From the IMG/VR virus record IMGVR_UViG_3300028044_000003, positions 1 to 64,000 of that record: a DNA stretch of 64,000 bases, one strand, 5' to 3'. The DNA is from a virus. Each line of letters starts with the position of its first letter. The stretch's first letter is position 1. The notes beneath the pieces are model-generated. The model did no database searches. It saw nothing but the letters and a program-made list of their open reading frames with translations, and was not told the DNA's origin. This document shows, piece after piece, positions 1-7,656 of this stretch. The position numbers and the translations under genes were made by a program.

Positions 1-188
1 AAACATGTGATCTCTGTAAAAAGGTCATCGTTAACAAATAACTTACCTTCTTTTTCTAACTTCTTAAGAGCAAGTTTTGAGTATTTACTTATAACACTGT
101 AAATAACTCTATCTGTAACAAAAGTATCTTCTTTTGTAAATTTTAAAACGGCTCTTATTCTCGATACTGCTTCGGCTATTGTAATCAT
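1..188 (-). CDS. Virion-block protein, N-terminal part (runs off the window)
   Basis: An open frame starts at the ATG at 188 and continues off the left edge. It begins MITIAEAVSRIRAVLKFTKE and reads about 62 codons without a stop. The start overlaps the region just after the stop of the upstream gene at 190, as expected for translational coupling. The N-terminus resembles connector or tail-stem proteins of crAss-like phages that start with a short helix of this kind, but I cannot assign a role with confidence. The gene is cut by the window edge, not by mutation. Confidence 0.7.
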   Translation of the reverse strand, partial: MITIAEAVSRIRAVLKFTKEDTFVTDRVIYSVISKYSKLALKKLEKEGKLFVNDDLFTEITC

Positions 189-189
189 A

Positions 190-783
190 CTAGTCTATTA
201 AATCAAATTCGTCATAATTATCAGGAATATCCCTTTTTTTATTATTTATAGTTTGTGTTTTAATATAGTTTCTAAACATAGAAGATATTTTTCTATGATC
301 TTCTACTTGAACATATTTCTTCCATTCGTTTCTATAAACAGAAGAAGCTTCTCTTGAAAAATTCCTACTAGATTCAAATACCCACAAGTTTCTATTTTCA
401 AAAGAATATTTAGTAGAAAAGTTTGAGTAAAAAATCTTTAACATGTGATTATCAGATTCCCAGTTATAATTTTTAAACCTCACATCGTTTTTCAAAGATT
501 TACCGTAATCAGTACTAAACATTTTAGACTGTTTACAGGATCCTAGAAATATATAACCAAGACCTTCTGGAAATTCTACACCATCTCTTTCTTTTATCGC
601 GGTTTTCCAAATCAGAGTATTTACTGAATCGATTATCTTGCGAATCTGTGTTTCCGAAAGATTTTTATGTTTAGGAAACTTATCGTAAAACATTTCAAAA
701 AACTCTTCGTCTAAGACGTTTTTAACTTCTTTCCTATAACGCGGTGCGTTAAGATTTGGTTTTTTTATCAGATGGTTTATCAT
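190..783 (-). CDS. Conserved hypothetical protein of the virion block
   Basis: A 197-residue protein, basic in the first 20 residues and rich in aromatic residues and lysine. I see no signal peptide, membrane segment or recognisable motif. It is first after a terminator (830-847), so it probably has its own promoter; a GTATATTAAT sequence on the minus strand at 798-807 is a candidate. It sits between the fibre genes and the partial gene at the window edge, suggesting a virion or assembly role by position only. Confidence 0.7.
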   Translation of the reverse strand: MINHLIKKPNLNAPRYRKEVKNVLDEEFFEMFYDKFPKHKNLSETQIRKIIDSVNTLIWKTAIKERDGVEFPEGLGYIFLGSCKQSKMFSTDYGKSLKNDVRFKNYNWESDNHMLKIFYSNFSTKYSFENRNLWVFESSRNFSREASSVYRNEWKKYVQVEDHRKISSMFRNYIKTQTINNKKRDIPDNYDEFDLID

Positions 784-797
784 GAAGTGAAGTTAGT

Positions 798-807
798 ATT
801 AATATAC
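798..807 (-). promoter_or_regulatory. Candidate late promoter element
   Basis: The minus strand reads GTATATTAAT here, 15 bases before the ATG at 783. It is a shorter form of the 13-mer GTATATTATTAAT found before two other minus-strand structural genes (6296-6308 and 18955-18967). In this AT-rich DNA the short form could be chance. Confidence 0.3.
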
Positions 808-829
808 GAAATTTTCGAGTAATAAAAAA

Positions 830-847
830 CCCGGACGAGTGTCCGGG
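830..847 (-). terminator. Intrinsic terminator after the 892-1446 gene
   Basis: CCCGGAC and GTCCGGG form a perfect 7-bp GC-rich hairpin with a 4-base loop. On the minus strand it is followed by GTTTTTTATT. It lies 45 bases past the stop of the gene at 892-1446 and closes the fibre-gene transcript. Confidence 0.85.
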
Positions 848-891
848 CCTGGTCTTTATCACAAACAAACCAACAAGTTGTGATTTCTGAC

Positions 892-1446
892 TTAAAGTAA
901 AGCTTGTTTAGTAGTTAATCTAATCGCTAAAGAAGAACATTTCGGAGAACCCGGATCTTCACCACAATTAGATATTACTTTGATATCGTAAGTTGTATTT
1001 GATAGAAGAGGTGATATTAATTGACTAGTATTTAATGTAGATGGTAAATTGGTATAACTTACATCTATTGCTTTCTTATAACTAACAGTATAACTAGTAG
1101 CTAAAGTCACGGCATCCCACTCGATACTAATCGAATTACTTGTTACAGCTATCCTATCTAACCCTAAAGGTGATTGACAAGGGTTACCTGGTAACATACA
1201 GCCAGGATTAAGAAACAGCGAAAATATTCTTTGTATAATATTATCTACACGGTCTCCTGATTTTAAACCTATTTCTGGTAAATCCGGGCCCATATATACT
1301 ATACACTCTGCGCTAAAAGTTTCAGCACACCTTTCAGGTACCGGGCAAACAGGAGTATCGGTAGCACAAGGAGGTGGAGTTGTCAAACCTTTGTTCGCAC
1401 AACCACACTTTGATTTTGTTTTCTTACAATTAGTACAGGTACTCAT
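892..1446 (-). CDS. Small Cys-rich virion protein with a C-terminal Fn3-like domain
   Basis: A 184-residue protein in three parts. The N-terminus (MSTCTNCKKTKSKCGC) is a CxxC...CxC pattern likely to bind zinc. Residues about 40-80 hold a motif ECIVYMGPDLPEIGLKSGD that recurs in the 487-residue protein at 4821-6284. Residues about 95-180 look like a fibronectin type III fold: SISIEWDAV, a YTVSYK strand and NTTYDIKV. Such proteins are common in virion blocks of Bacteroidota phages. A role as an adhesin or minor tail component is inferred from context. The shared N-terminal zinc motif with 10475-10636 suggests a common docking module. Confidence 0.75.
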   Translation of the reverse strand: MSTCTNCKKTKSKCGCANKGLTTPPPCATDTPVCPVPERCAETFSAECIVYMGPDLPEIGLKSGDRVDNIIQRIFSLFLNPGCMLPGNPCQSPLGLDRIAVTSNSISIEWDAVTLATSYTVSYKKAIDVSYTNLPSTLNTSQLISPLLSNTTYDIKVISNCGEDPGSPKCSSLAIRLTTKQALL

Positions 1447-1454
1447 ACTATAAT

Positions 1455-1841
1455 TTAATCATTTTCTATGATAATATCACTATAACAGGCAATAAAATCA
1501 TTACCTAGTTTATTAAATTCTTCTAAAAACTGATGTTCTTTAGTAAACTTATAAGGTTCAAATTCTACTTTTTCATTATTTATTTCTTTTATTTTTTTAT
1601 TTAATTCTTTTAGATTATCTGGTGTAAACTTATAACCTCCATTTTCAACAATAGTATTGCCTTTTTCATCAACACTTACTAAGGATAATCTTTGTTCTTC
1701 AATTAAATCGTTAGTATCTTCTACAATCAATTTTAATTTTTTAATGTTACGTTGGAATACCCAATTTAATTTAGGTTCTTCCATTTTATTCAATGAAAAT
1801 ATTGAATATAATTCTTTAGCTTCTTTTCTTGTAATGTTCAT
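1455..1841 (-). CDS. DUF1617-like small tail-region protein
   Basis: A 128-residue, mostly helical, lysine- and glutamate-rich protein. The layout (N-terminal ELYSIFSLNKM, a central LIEEQRLSLVSVDEKGNTIV segment and a conserved tail) resembles the DUF1617 family of small phage tail-region proteins; this is a weak family call. A degraded second copy of its 3' end lies at 4204-4278, upstream of the large fibre gene, showing duplication or recombination in this block. Confidence 0.6.
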   Translation of the reverse strand: MNITRKEAKELYSIFSLNKMEEPKLNWVFQRNIKKLKLIVEDTNDLIEEQRLSLVSVDEKGNTIVENGGYKFTPDNLKELNKKIKEINNEKVEFEPYKFTKEHQFLEEFNKLGNDFIACYSDIIIEND

Positions 1842-1851
1842 AATTTATATT

Positions 1852-2268
1852 TTACATCAAATCTAATCTAATTTCAACTGTGTCTTGTCCTAAAACTTTT
1901 TCTAACTCTTCTTTTATAAACTTATGATACCCATAAGATACAATAGCCATCGGATGAGTACCTACTGGCAACTCTTGAACACATTCGTCATAATCGTTTA
2001 TTAAAGTTTGAAAATCAGCTATTTCAACTACAAACGAAGTGACCAATGTAGCTTTATTATTCAAATCGTAAATAATATCAATAGTACTATAATTTTCTAA
2101 ATCTGAAGTTAAAGTTACGTTATAGGTTAAAAATAATTTTTGATTAAAACCTTTTCTTTCACCTTGTGGAAAAAAACGAATTAATATACCATCGTTAATT
2201 CCTTGACCTATTGATATTTCTGTACCATCTGTTTTTAGTAAGCCTGTTTTTTTAATTAAAAGTGCCAT
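1852..2268 (-). CDS. Hypothetical protein downstream of the tail fibre
   Basis: A 138-residue soluble protein predicted to be largely beta-strand, with no motif I recognise. It starts 17 bases after the stop of the large fibre gene and ends 10 bases before the next start, so the three genes are probably co-transcribed. A fibre-assembly or fibre-tip role is possible from position only. Confidence 0.65.
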   Translation of the reverse strand: MALLIKKTGLLKTDGTEISIGQGINDGILIRFFPQGERKGFNQKLFLTYNVTLTSDLENYSTIDIIYDLNNKATLVTSFVVEIADFQTLINDYDECVQELPVGTHPMAIVSYGYHKFIKEELEKVLGQDTVEIRLDLM

Positions 2269-2285
2269 TGTTTTTTATTTTTAAA

Positions 2286-4187
2286 TTATGCTAATAATCC
2301 TTGTGCTTTTAACGCTGCTACAACTTGACCTATTGTATATCCTCCAAATGTCGCTGTATCATTTGCTATTAATGAAGTATTGGCTACAAAGGCTGCTGCT
2401 ACTATTCCTGTAGTTTCTTGATAAATTTTAACTACATTACCATTTTCAGTTCTAAAATGTGGTGCTGCATTACCAGCTACTACATCTGCTGAATATTGTT
2501 GAAAACTATCAGTAACATTACCACTTGGTGCTGTGCCATTATTAATTACCAATGTTTTTGTTGCACTCGTACCTGCTGATGTTGTGCCAATACCAATATT
2601 ACCTAAATCACTAACAATAAATGAGTTATTATTTCCAGTTGAGTTGTGAATTTGTAATCCGTATGTTGCTTGTGTGTTGCCTGTGCCTTTAACATTTAAT
2701 ATTGCTGTATTAGTTGCACCGTTAATAGATAATTTTGCTGTTTCTGATGGAGCACCACTACCTAAAGAAGAAAAATCTAATTGCATACCAATATGACTAC
2801 CAGCAATAGTATTAGCAGCATTCCCACCAGTCCAATACATACTTGCAGTTGCAGTCCCACTATTTTGAACACCAAATTGAAGTTGTGATGAACCCCCACC
2901 AGTTCGTTTATCTGCAACAATATATGTTCTTCCAGCGGTATATGAACTTACTGCTGCGCTATCGTGTGTGGTTAGTAATTTAAGACTTGAATTATTTGTT
3001 GTTAATCCAGAACTTAAATTAATCATTGACCCTAATATATTTGCATTTGCATTTTCAGTTGATACCTCGATATAACCATTATTACCTGTTATACCTTGTG
3101 CGGTGTCTTTTATATATAAACCACCAGTTATTTGACCTAGATTATATGTTGGTGATGTGGTGTAATCTACTGATGCTGTACCACTTAGAATTGTTAATTG
3201 ACCATTTGGTGATGCAGTTCCAATACCTACTCTTCCATCATCTCTTACTACTAGAGCATTATTAGTTCCTGTGCTATTATGTATTTGTAAACCAAATGTA
3301 GATGAAGTAATCCCCGAGCCCAATACAGTTAATCTTGTACTAGCTATTGGTGAAGATGTACCTAAAGCTAATCTACTATTGGTATTATCCCAAAATAGAT
3401 TAGTACTTTGTTGAACTACATCTCCTGTGCCTTGAAATAATAATCTTCCTATTGTTCCGCTTGCTATTGCAGTTGTCCCTATTGTTATTCCACCACCTGC
3501 TGCTGTTAAAGTTCCACCACTTAAAGTTAATCCACTACCAATCGTAATTTCCTCCATTACTCCAACACCTGCCGTACTTCTACCAATAAGTCTATTAGTA
3601 GCCATAGAGGTAGATATATCAGGTGTGTTTCCTCCTGATGAAACTAGTGGAGCTGTTGCAGTTACACTTGTAACAGCTGACGTAAGATAAGTATTTGTAT
3701 CAAGAGCAAACGTACCAACAGCAGTCATTTTTACAAATGGTGTGTCACTAACCCATGTAGGATAGTTTAATGCACCCCATGTACCTACTGTTGGTATAGT
3801 AGGTTTGTTTAATATTTGATTATTTCCAGTTGCTGCGTTCCAATCCGAAGGTTGTTGAACAAGCGGATATCCCGCACCAAGATTTACCCAATAAGCAGGA
3901 GCAAGATCTGGTTGTAATGAATCATTATTAGCTATACATCTATATACATTTCCACCATACCAAACAAGATCACCAATCAAATATGGATTTCCTGTTGCTG
4001 CTATATGATCAGTTGTAAATGGTAACGCTACTAATGTTCCTCCACCTCCAGGTATAGTAATATCACCAGAACCCAATAAAGACTGGCCGTTTATTGTTTT
4101 TATGGTATCACCACTAATTAGTAAATCTTGCTTTGAAGCAATCAAAGCGCAAAGTTGTTCGTTATATTTATCTATACTTTTAACCAT
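2286..4187 (-). CDS. Tail fibre protein
   Basis: A 633-residue repetitive protein rich in Gly, Ser, Thr and Asn. It starts with an anchor-like segment (KSIDKYNEQLCALIASKQD) followed by the fibre motif INGQSLLGSGDITIPGGG, common in tail fibres of Bacteroidota phages. Residues about 280-560 repeat GIGT/RVGIGTASP-type units typical of trimeric beta-helical shafts. The last 25 residues (TFGGYTIGQVVAALKAQGL) form a short conserved tail. The first 16 residues match the start of the 180-residue protein at 4272-4814, so both probably dock to the same virion site. Host recognition is the likely role. Confidence 0.85.
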   Translation of the reverse strand: MVKSIDKYNEQLCALIASKQDLLISGDTIKTINGQSLLGSGDITIPGGGGTLVALPFTTDHIAATGNPYLIGDLVWYGGNVYRCIANNDSLQPDLAPAYWVNLGAGYPLVQQPSDWNAATGNNQILNKPTIPTVGTWGALNYPTWVSDTPFVKMTAVGTFALDTNTYLTSAVTSVTATAPLVSSGGNTPDISTSMATNRLIGRSTAGVGVMEEITIGSGLTLSGGTLTAAGGGITIGTTAIASGTIGRLLFQGTGDVVQQSTNLFWDNTNSRLALGTSSPIASTRLTVLGSGITSSTFGLQIHNSTGTNNALVVRDDGRVGIGTASPNGQLTILSGTASVDYTTSPTYNLGQITGGLYIKDTAQGITGNNGYIEVSTENANANILGSMINLSSGLTTNNSSLKLLTTHDSAAVSSYTAGRTYIVADKRTGGGSSQLQFGVQNSGTATASMYWTGGNAANTIAGSHIGMQLDFSSLGSGAPSETAKLSINGATNTAILNVKGTGNTQATYGLQIHNSTGNNNSFIVSDLGNIGIGTTSAGTSATKTLVINNGTAPSGNVTDSFQQYSADVVAGNAAPHFRTENGNVVKIYQETTGIVAAAFVANTSLIANDTATFGGYTIGQVVAALKAQGLLA

Positions 4188-4203
4188 TATATTTTAGTTA
4201 TCG

Positions 4204-4278
4204 ATACAATAATTTAATCATTTTCTTTGATAATACGGTTATGATAGATATTAAAATTATTACTTAGTTTATTAAATT
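4204..4278 (-). pseudogene. Remnant of a second copy of the 1455-1841 gene
   Basis: On the minus strand this 75-base stretch matches the last 75 bases of the 128-residue gene at 1455-1841 at about 80 percent by eye, including AATTTAATAAACTA, TTTT, ATTATCA and AGAAAATGATTAAATTAT. No start or upstream coding part remains. The neighbouring 180-residue gene takes its stop codon from inside the remnant. The simplest reading is that a fibre cassette replaced the body of a duplicated gene. Confidence 0.7.
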
Positions 4279-4814
4279 GTTTTATAAATAGGTGTAACGG
4301 TATACTTCATAAACTCTACAGTAATATCACTAGTAGTTTCTCTATTTTGTACAATAAAGAAAACTCTATCACCTGTATTTAAGTCAATTATAGTTTGTAT
4401 TGCACCACCGACTGGTTGGTCGTTTAATTGATTTGAGTTAACATATATTTCACTTTCGGATATACGATCTGCATTAGGATCTAACGTACTTAAAGGATTA
4501 GTATTTCTACCAATATAAAATCCATAAGTGTCACGACTCCCACCATTAAAATTAAAAGTAACTACTATATGGAATCTACCACCTAAACCTATATATTCTA
4601 AAGCTTGACCATTTAATTGGAAATTCTTTAATATACCTGTCTGCATAGTACCAGCTACTACTTTTCTTTCATTTATAGCTGTTATAACAGTTACTGTAGA
4701 GTTATTTTTAAGATACATAACACCTACATCACTAGCAAGTTCTATATTATTTATTTGATCTTGTAGACTTTGTAATATATCACAAAGTTGTTTGTTATAT
4801 TTATCTATACTCAT
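4272..4814 (-). CDS. Short fibre-like protein sharing the fibre anchor
   Basis: A 180-residue protein. Its start (MSIDKYNKQLCDILQSLQDQ) is nearly the same as residues 3-19 of the 633-residue fibre, then the sequence diverges into a predicted beta-rich domain with GVMYLKNNSTVTVI and RVFFIVQNRETTSD segments. This looks like a compact receptor-binding or decoration domain on the same virion anchor. The stop codon falls inside a decayed gene fragment (4204-4278), so its present C-terminal end may be recombinant. Confidence 0.7.
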   Translation of the reverse strand: MSIDKYNKQLCDILQSLQDQINNIELASDVGVMYLKNNSTVTVITAINERKVVAGTMQTGILKNFQLNGQALEYIGLGGRFHIVVTFNFNGGSRDTYGFYIGRNTNPLSTLDPNADRISESEIYVNSNQLNDQPVGGAIQTIIDLNTGDRVFFIVQNRETTSDITVEFMKYTVTPIYKTI

Positions 4815-4820
4815 GATATA

Positions 4821-6284
4821 TTATGGTAATATTTCTGATTCTGGTTCGGATGTTGTAAAAATATTCCAAGGACATGTTTTAGATACACCGTTTATCACAA
4901 TAACTATTTGCACTTTATAAACAGTGTTTGCTGTTAAACCTGCGAATGTTCCAGATATTGTACTTGGACCGATTACACCAGGATTACTACTTGATTGTAA
5001 TAAAGTTGTACCGGTAGCATCATATAGGTTAATTGTAACATCTATAGTACCTGTAAGTATGTCAACCTCAAAATTAAACGAGGTAGTAGTAATAGATGAT
5101 GTTTCTAATACTGGACAGTCTATTTGATTCACAATCGTACTACAGTAATCATATTGACAAGTACTGTTAGTTTCAGGATTAAAGTAACAAGGTCTTAATT
5201 CTAATAAGAAATTAGAGTTTACGTCTAATATTGTAGACGATAAATCTATAACTATACCACCAGGGTCATTGATAGAGCCGATGATATCAACATCAACGTA
5301 GGTAAAGCTACCATTACCGTCTGTAATTTTTATCTTCGGAGTAATACCACCGCAATAAATAAATCCTGCTGGGATTGTTCCGGTAAAATATAAAGTAAGA
5401 TTAGGATTACTGTACGCGTATTGAAACTGTACATCTATACCATCACATCCTGTAGGACAACAGTTAAGTTGAATTGTAGAAACAGCTTGTCTAAGATCAC
5501 ATATCATAAGATATATGTTATTCATAGCATTAGACAAATTTTGTACTAACTGCCAACTAGCTATATTACCACTAGTAGACAGTGCTTGAGGTGGTTGAGA
5601 CGGTAAACAATTACCTTGGATAGCACCAAACAGTTGTGTAGGAGTACCGGTGGCCGATCTTAATTGACAAAACTGAGATTCTAATGCTGCTAATACGATA
5701 CTAATATCTGTAGGAATAGCAGGTGTAATTACACAAACCGGAGTTATCTGAGGTTGAGCCGGAATCGGTAAAGGGAAATAACTTTCTAAAATTTCTATTC
5801 TATCTTCTAAATCATCAACTCTCCCTGTTAAAACACTTATTTCTAAAAGTATAGAACATATTCTATTACCGATTAATCTTACATAGTCGGTTAATTGTAA
5901 ATTAACAATAGTATCTCCAAGCTCGTTTTGATACTGTAAACAAGGAGCTAACTCTACTAGACAATCAGGACATCCTACTGAAGTTTGTCCGGATATTTGT
6001 TGAAAGCCTGTAAGTCCAGAACCTAAACAAACTTTATCTATTATTTTTTGAATAAGTTCTTTAAAAGACTCTGGTTTAGAATCTGGAGTAAAACAAGATA
6101 AATCATAAGTAGTTAAATCTACTAAATCTATAATAGTACAAAGCTCTGTAGCTAGTTTAAACACAACATCTGATACAGAATCTCCTTTACAAAGTTCTAT
6201 ACATGGGATATCCGGTCCTTGCCAGATTACACAATCTGAAGAAATCGGATCACAACTTTTATTTCTACCGTTTAATGGAATCAT
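4821..6284 (-). CDS. Cys-rich virion protein with an Fn3-like C-terminus
   Basis: A 487-residue protein. The N-terminus (SSDCVIWQGPDIPCIELCKG) shares the C[VI][IV][WY]xGPDxP motif with the protein at 892-1446. Residues about 60-290 are helical and carry paired cysteines (CPDC, CCPTGC). Residues about 390-480 read as an Fn3-like beta-sandwich (TTSFNFEVDI, LTANTVYKVQIVI). It probably forms part of the tail or baseplate. The first gene after a perfect copy of the candidate late-promoter 13-mer, it may begin a transcript. Confidence 0.75.
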   Translation of the reverse strand: MIPLNGRNKSCDPISSDCVIWQGPDIPCIELCKGDSVSDVVFKLATELCTIIDLVDLTTYDLSCFTPDSKPESFKELIQKIIDKVCLGSGLTGFQQISGQTSVGCPDCLVELAPCLQYQNELGDTIVNLQLTDYVRLIGNRICSILLEISVLTGRVDDLEDRIEILESYFPLPIPAQPQITPVCVITPAIPTDISIVLAALESQFCQLRSATGTPTQLFGAIQGNCLPSQPPQALSTSGNIASWQLVQNLSNAMNNIYLMICDLRQAVSTIQLNCCPTGCDGIDVQFQYAYSNPNLTLYFTGTIPAGFIYCGGITPKIKITDGNGSFTYVDVDIIGSINDPGGIVIDLSSTILDVNSNFLLELRPCYFNPETNSTCQYDYCSTIVNQIDCPVLETSSITTTSFNFEVDILTGTIDVTINLYDATGTTLLQSSSNPGVIGPSTISGTFAGLTANTVYKVQIVIVINGVSKTCPWNIFTTSEPESEILP

Positions 6285-6295
6285 AACCTTTTATT

Positions 6296-6308
6296 ATTAA
6301 TAATATAC
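6296..6308 (-). promoter_or_regulatory. Candidate late promoter 13-mer
   Basis: The minus strand reads GTATATTATTAAT, identical to 18955-18967, and lies 11 bases before the ATG at 6284. Identical 13-mers before two virion genes suggest a promoter element, but AT-rich composition makes this tentative. Confidence 0.45.
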
Positions 6309-6321
6309 TGAAAAAAAATGA

Positions 6322-7656
6322 CTATACACAATCTTCACAACTACCACAATATCTAGAATCGTATTTATTAGCTACATCTACTTGTTCTTTTTTTATAATA
6401 GTTTTTTCCTCATTTACTGGACAACAGTTCTTTATACCAAATCTATTTTTCAACATGATATTATACATCATTTCAGAAAAATTACACAAAGCTTTTTTAA
6501 CCTGGTGTACAGAACAAACCGGTTTGTAAAAACACGGTGGTTCTGGATCTGGTGTAGGAGGTGCTGGTGGTGCTAACTCTTCACATCCACAAGTAGTAAA
6601 TAGTCCTTTAAGAATAGTTACCGTTTTAATTCCTGGATCAAAAGGTGGATACGGTATTAAATCATTTAACGGAACTGCATCTATACAAACATTAGATTGA
6701 GTAATCTTAGCACAAACTGTAACATTTATTGGACATACTTTTAATACTCCTAAAAAGAAACAATATTGAAATTTTATTTTTACAAACGAACCGTTAAGAT
6801 TAGAAAGATCATCTGTAGTTTTAAGAACGGTTCCTGCCGGATAAATAATTAAAGGAGGTGTTTCAGGATTTTCTGTATCTACAACATATACATCATCACA
6901 TAACTCTATATCCCAACAAGTAGAAGGGGTGTTTTCTTCTTGACAACTTTCACAAGTTCCAAAGGTTCCTAATATTTCATAAACGTCAACAATTTCCCCA
7001 TTTATATCATAACCTACTATATTTTCATGGTTACAACAATTTTCAGACTTAGTTACTAAATAACAAATATCTTCTGAAGTTTCGTTTTCAAAAGTAAATC
7101 TGAATTTAACAGTCTGATTTAAGTAACTTTCAAAATTGTTACTAATAAATAGTACTGGATATTCTTCACTACAAGGAGTTAAAGTATAACAATTATTAGA
7201 TGTTGTACATCTTATTATAGGTATTACATTTGTTATTCCTTGAACATCACCTTGTTGATCACAAAATTCTATTTGTTGAACTATTCTATATTCTACACAA
7301 GGGTCTAAATAACTAAAAACATTCCAAGATTTAAAAGCAGAACTACCTAATGTAGCTGCGTTACCGTAATTATCTCCTGTATAAGTACCATTCACATATA
7401 CTCCTGTAGATGTTTCTATCCACATTGAAAATCTCCATAAAATATTACATACATCTGGAGCAATTATAGTATCAGGTCTAATAAAAGTAGGAAAACAAGC
7501 ACTACAATCGTTTAAATTTCTAGGTATTTTTAAAAAATATCCTGGAGATAACCAAGTACCATCGTTTATATTTAAACAACCTTCTGAAGGATCGTAAAGT
7601 CCTTGTTCATTACCTGTTGTAGTAAAAAGTATTTCTAATGACATGATGTATCGCAA
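6322..7656 (-). CDS. Cys-rich structural protein
   Basis: A 444-residue protein with many cysteines, including paired forms (CC, CxxC, CGSCEDC at the end). It begins either MRYIMSLEIL or, more likely, MSLEILFTTTGNEQ four codons later, which also clears most of the overlap with the upstream gene. No catalytic motif is visible. Such Cys-rich proteins are typical of the tail block of Flavobacteriia phages and are likely virion components. The start overlaps the end of the 946-residue gene, suggesting coupled translation. Confidence 0.75.
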   Translation of the reverse strand: MRYIMSLEILFTTTGNEQGLYDPSEGCLNINDGTWLSPGYFLKIPRNLNDCSACFPTFIRPDTIIAPDVCNILWRFSMWIETSTGVYVNGTYTGDNYGNAATLGSSAFKSWNVFSYLDPCVEYRIVQQIEFCDQQGDVQGITNVIPIIRCTTSNNCYTLTPCSEEYPVLFISNNFESYLNQTVKFRFTFENETSEDICYLVTKSENCCNHENIVGYDINGEIVDVYEILGTFGTCESCQEENTPSTCWDIELCDDVYVVDTENPETPPLIIYPAGTVLKTTDDLSNLNGSFVKIKFQYCFFLGVLKVCPINVTVCAKITQSNVCIDAVPLNDLIPYPPFDPGIKTVTILKGLFTTCGCEELAPPAPPTPDPEPPCFYKPVCSVHQVKKALCNFSEMMYNIMLKNRFGIKNCCPVNEEKTIIKKEQVDVANKYDSRYCGSCEDCV

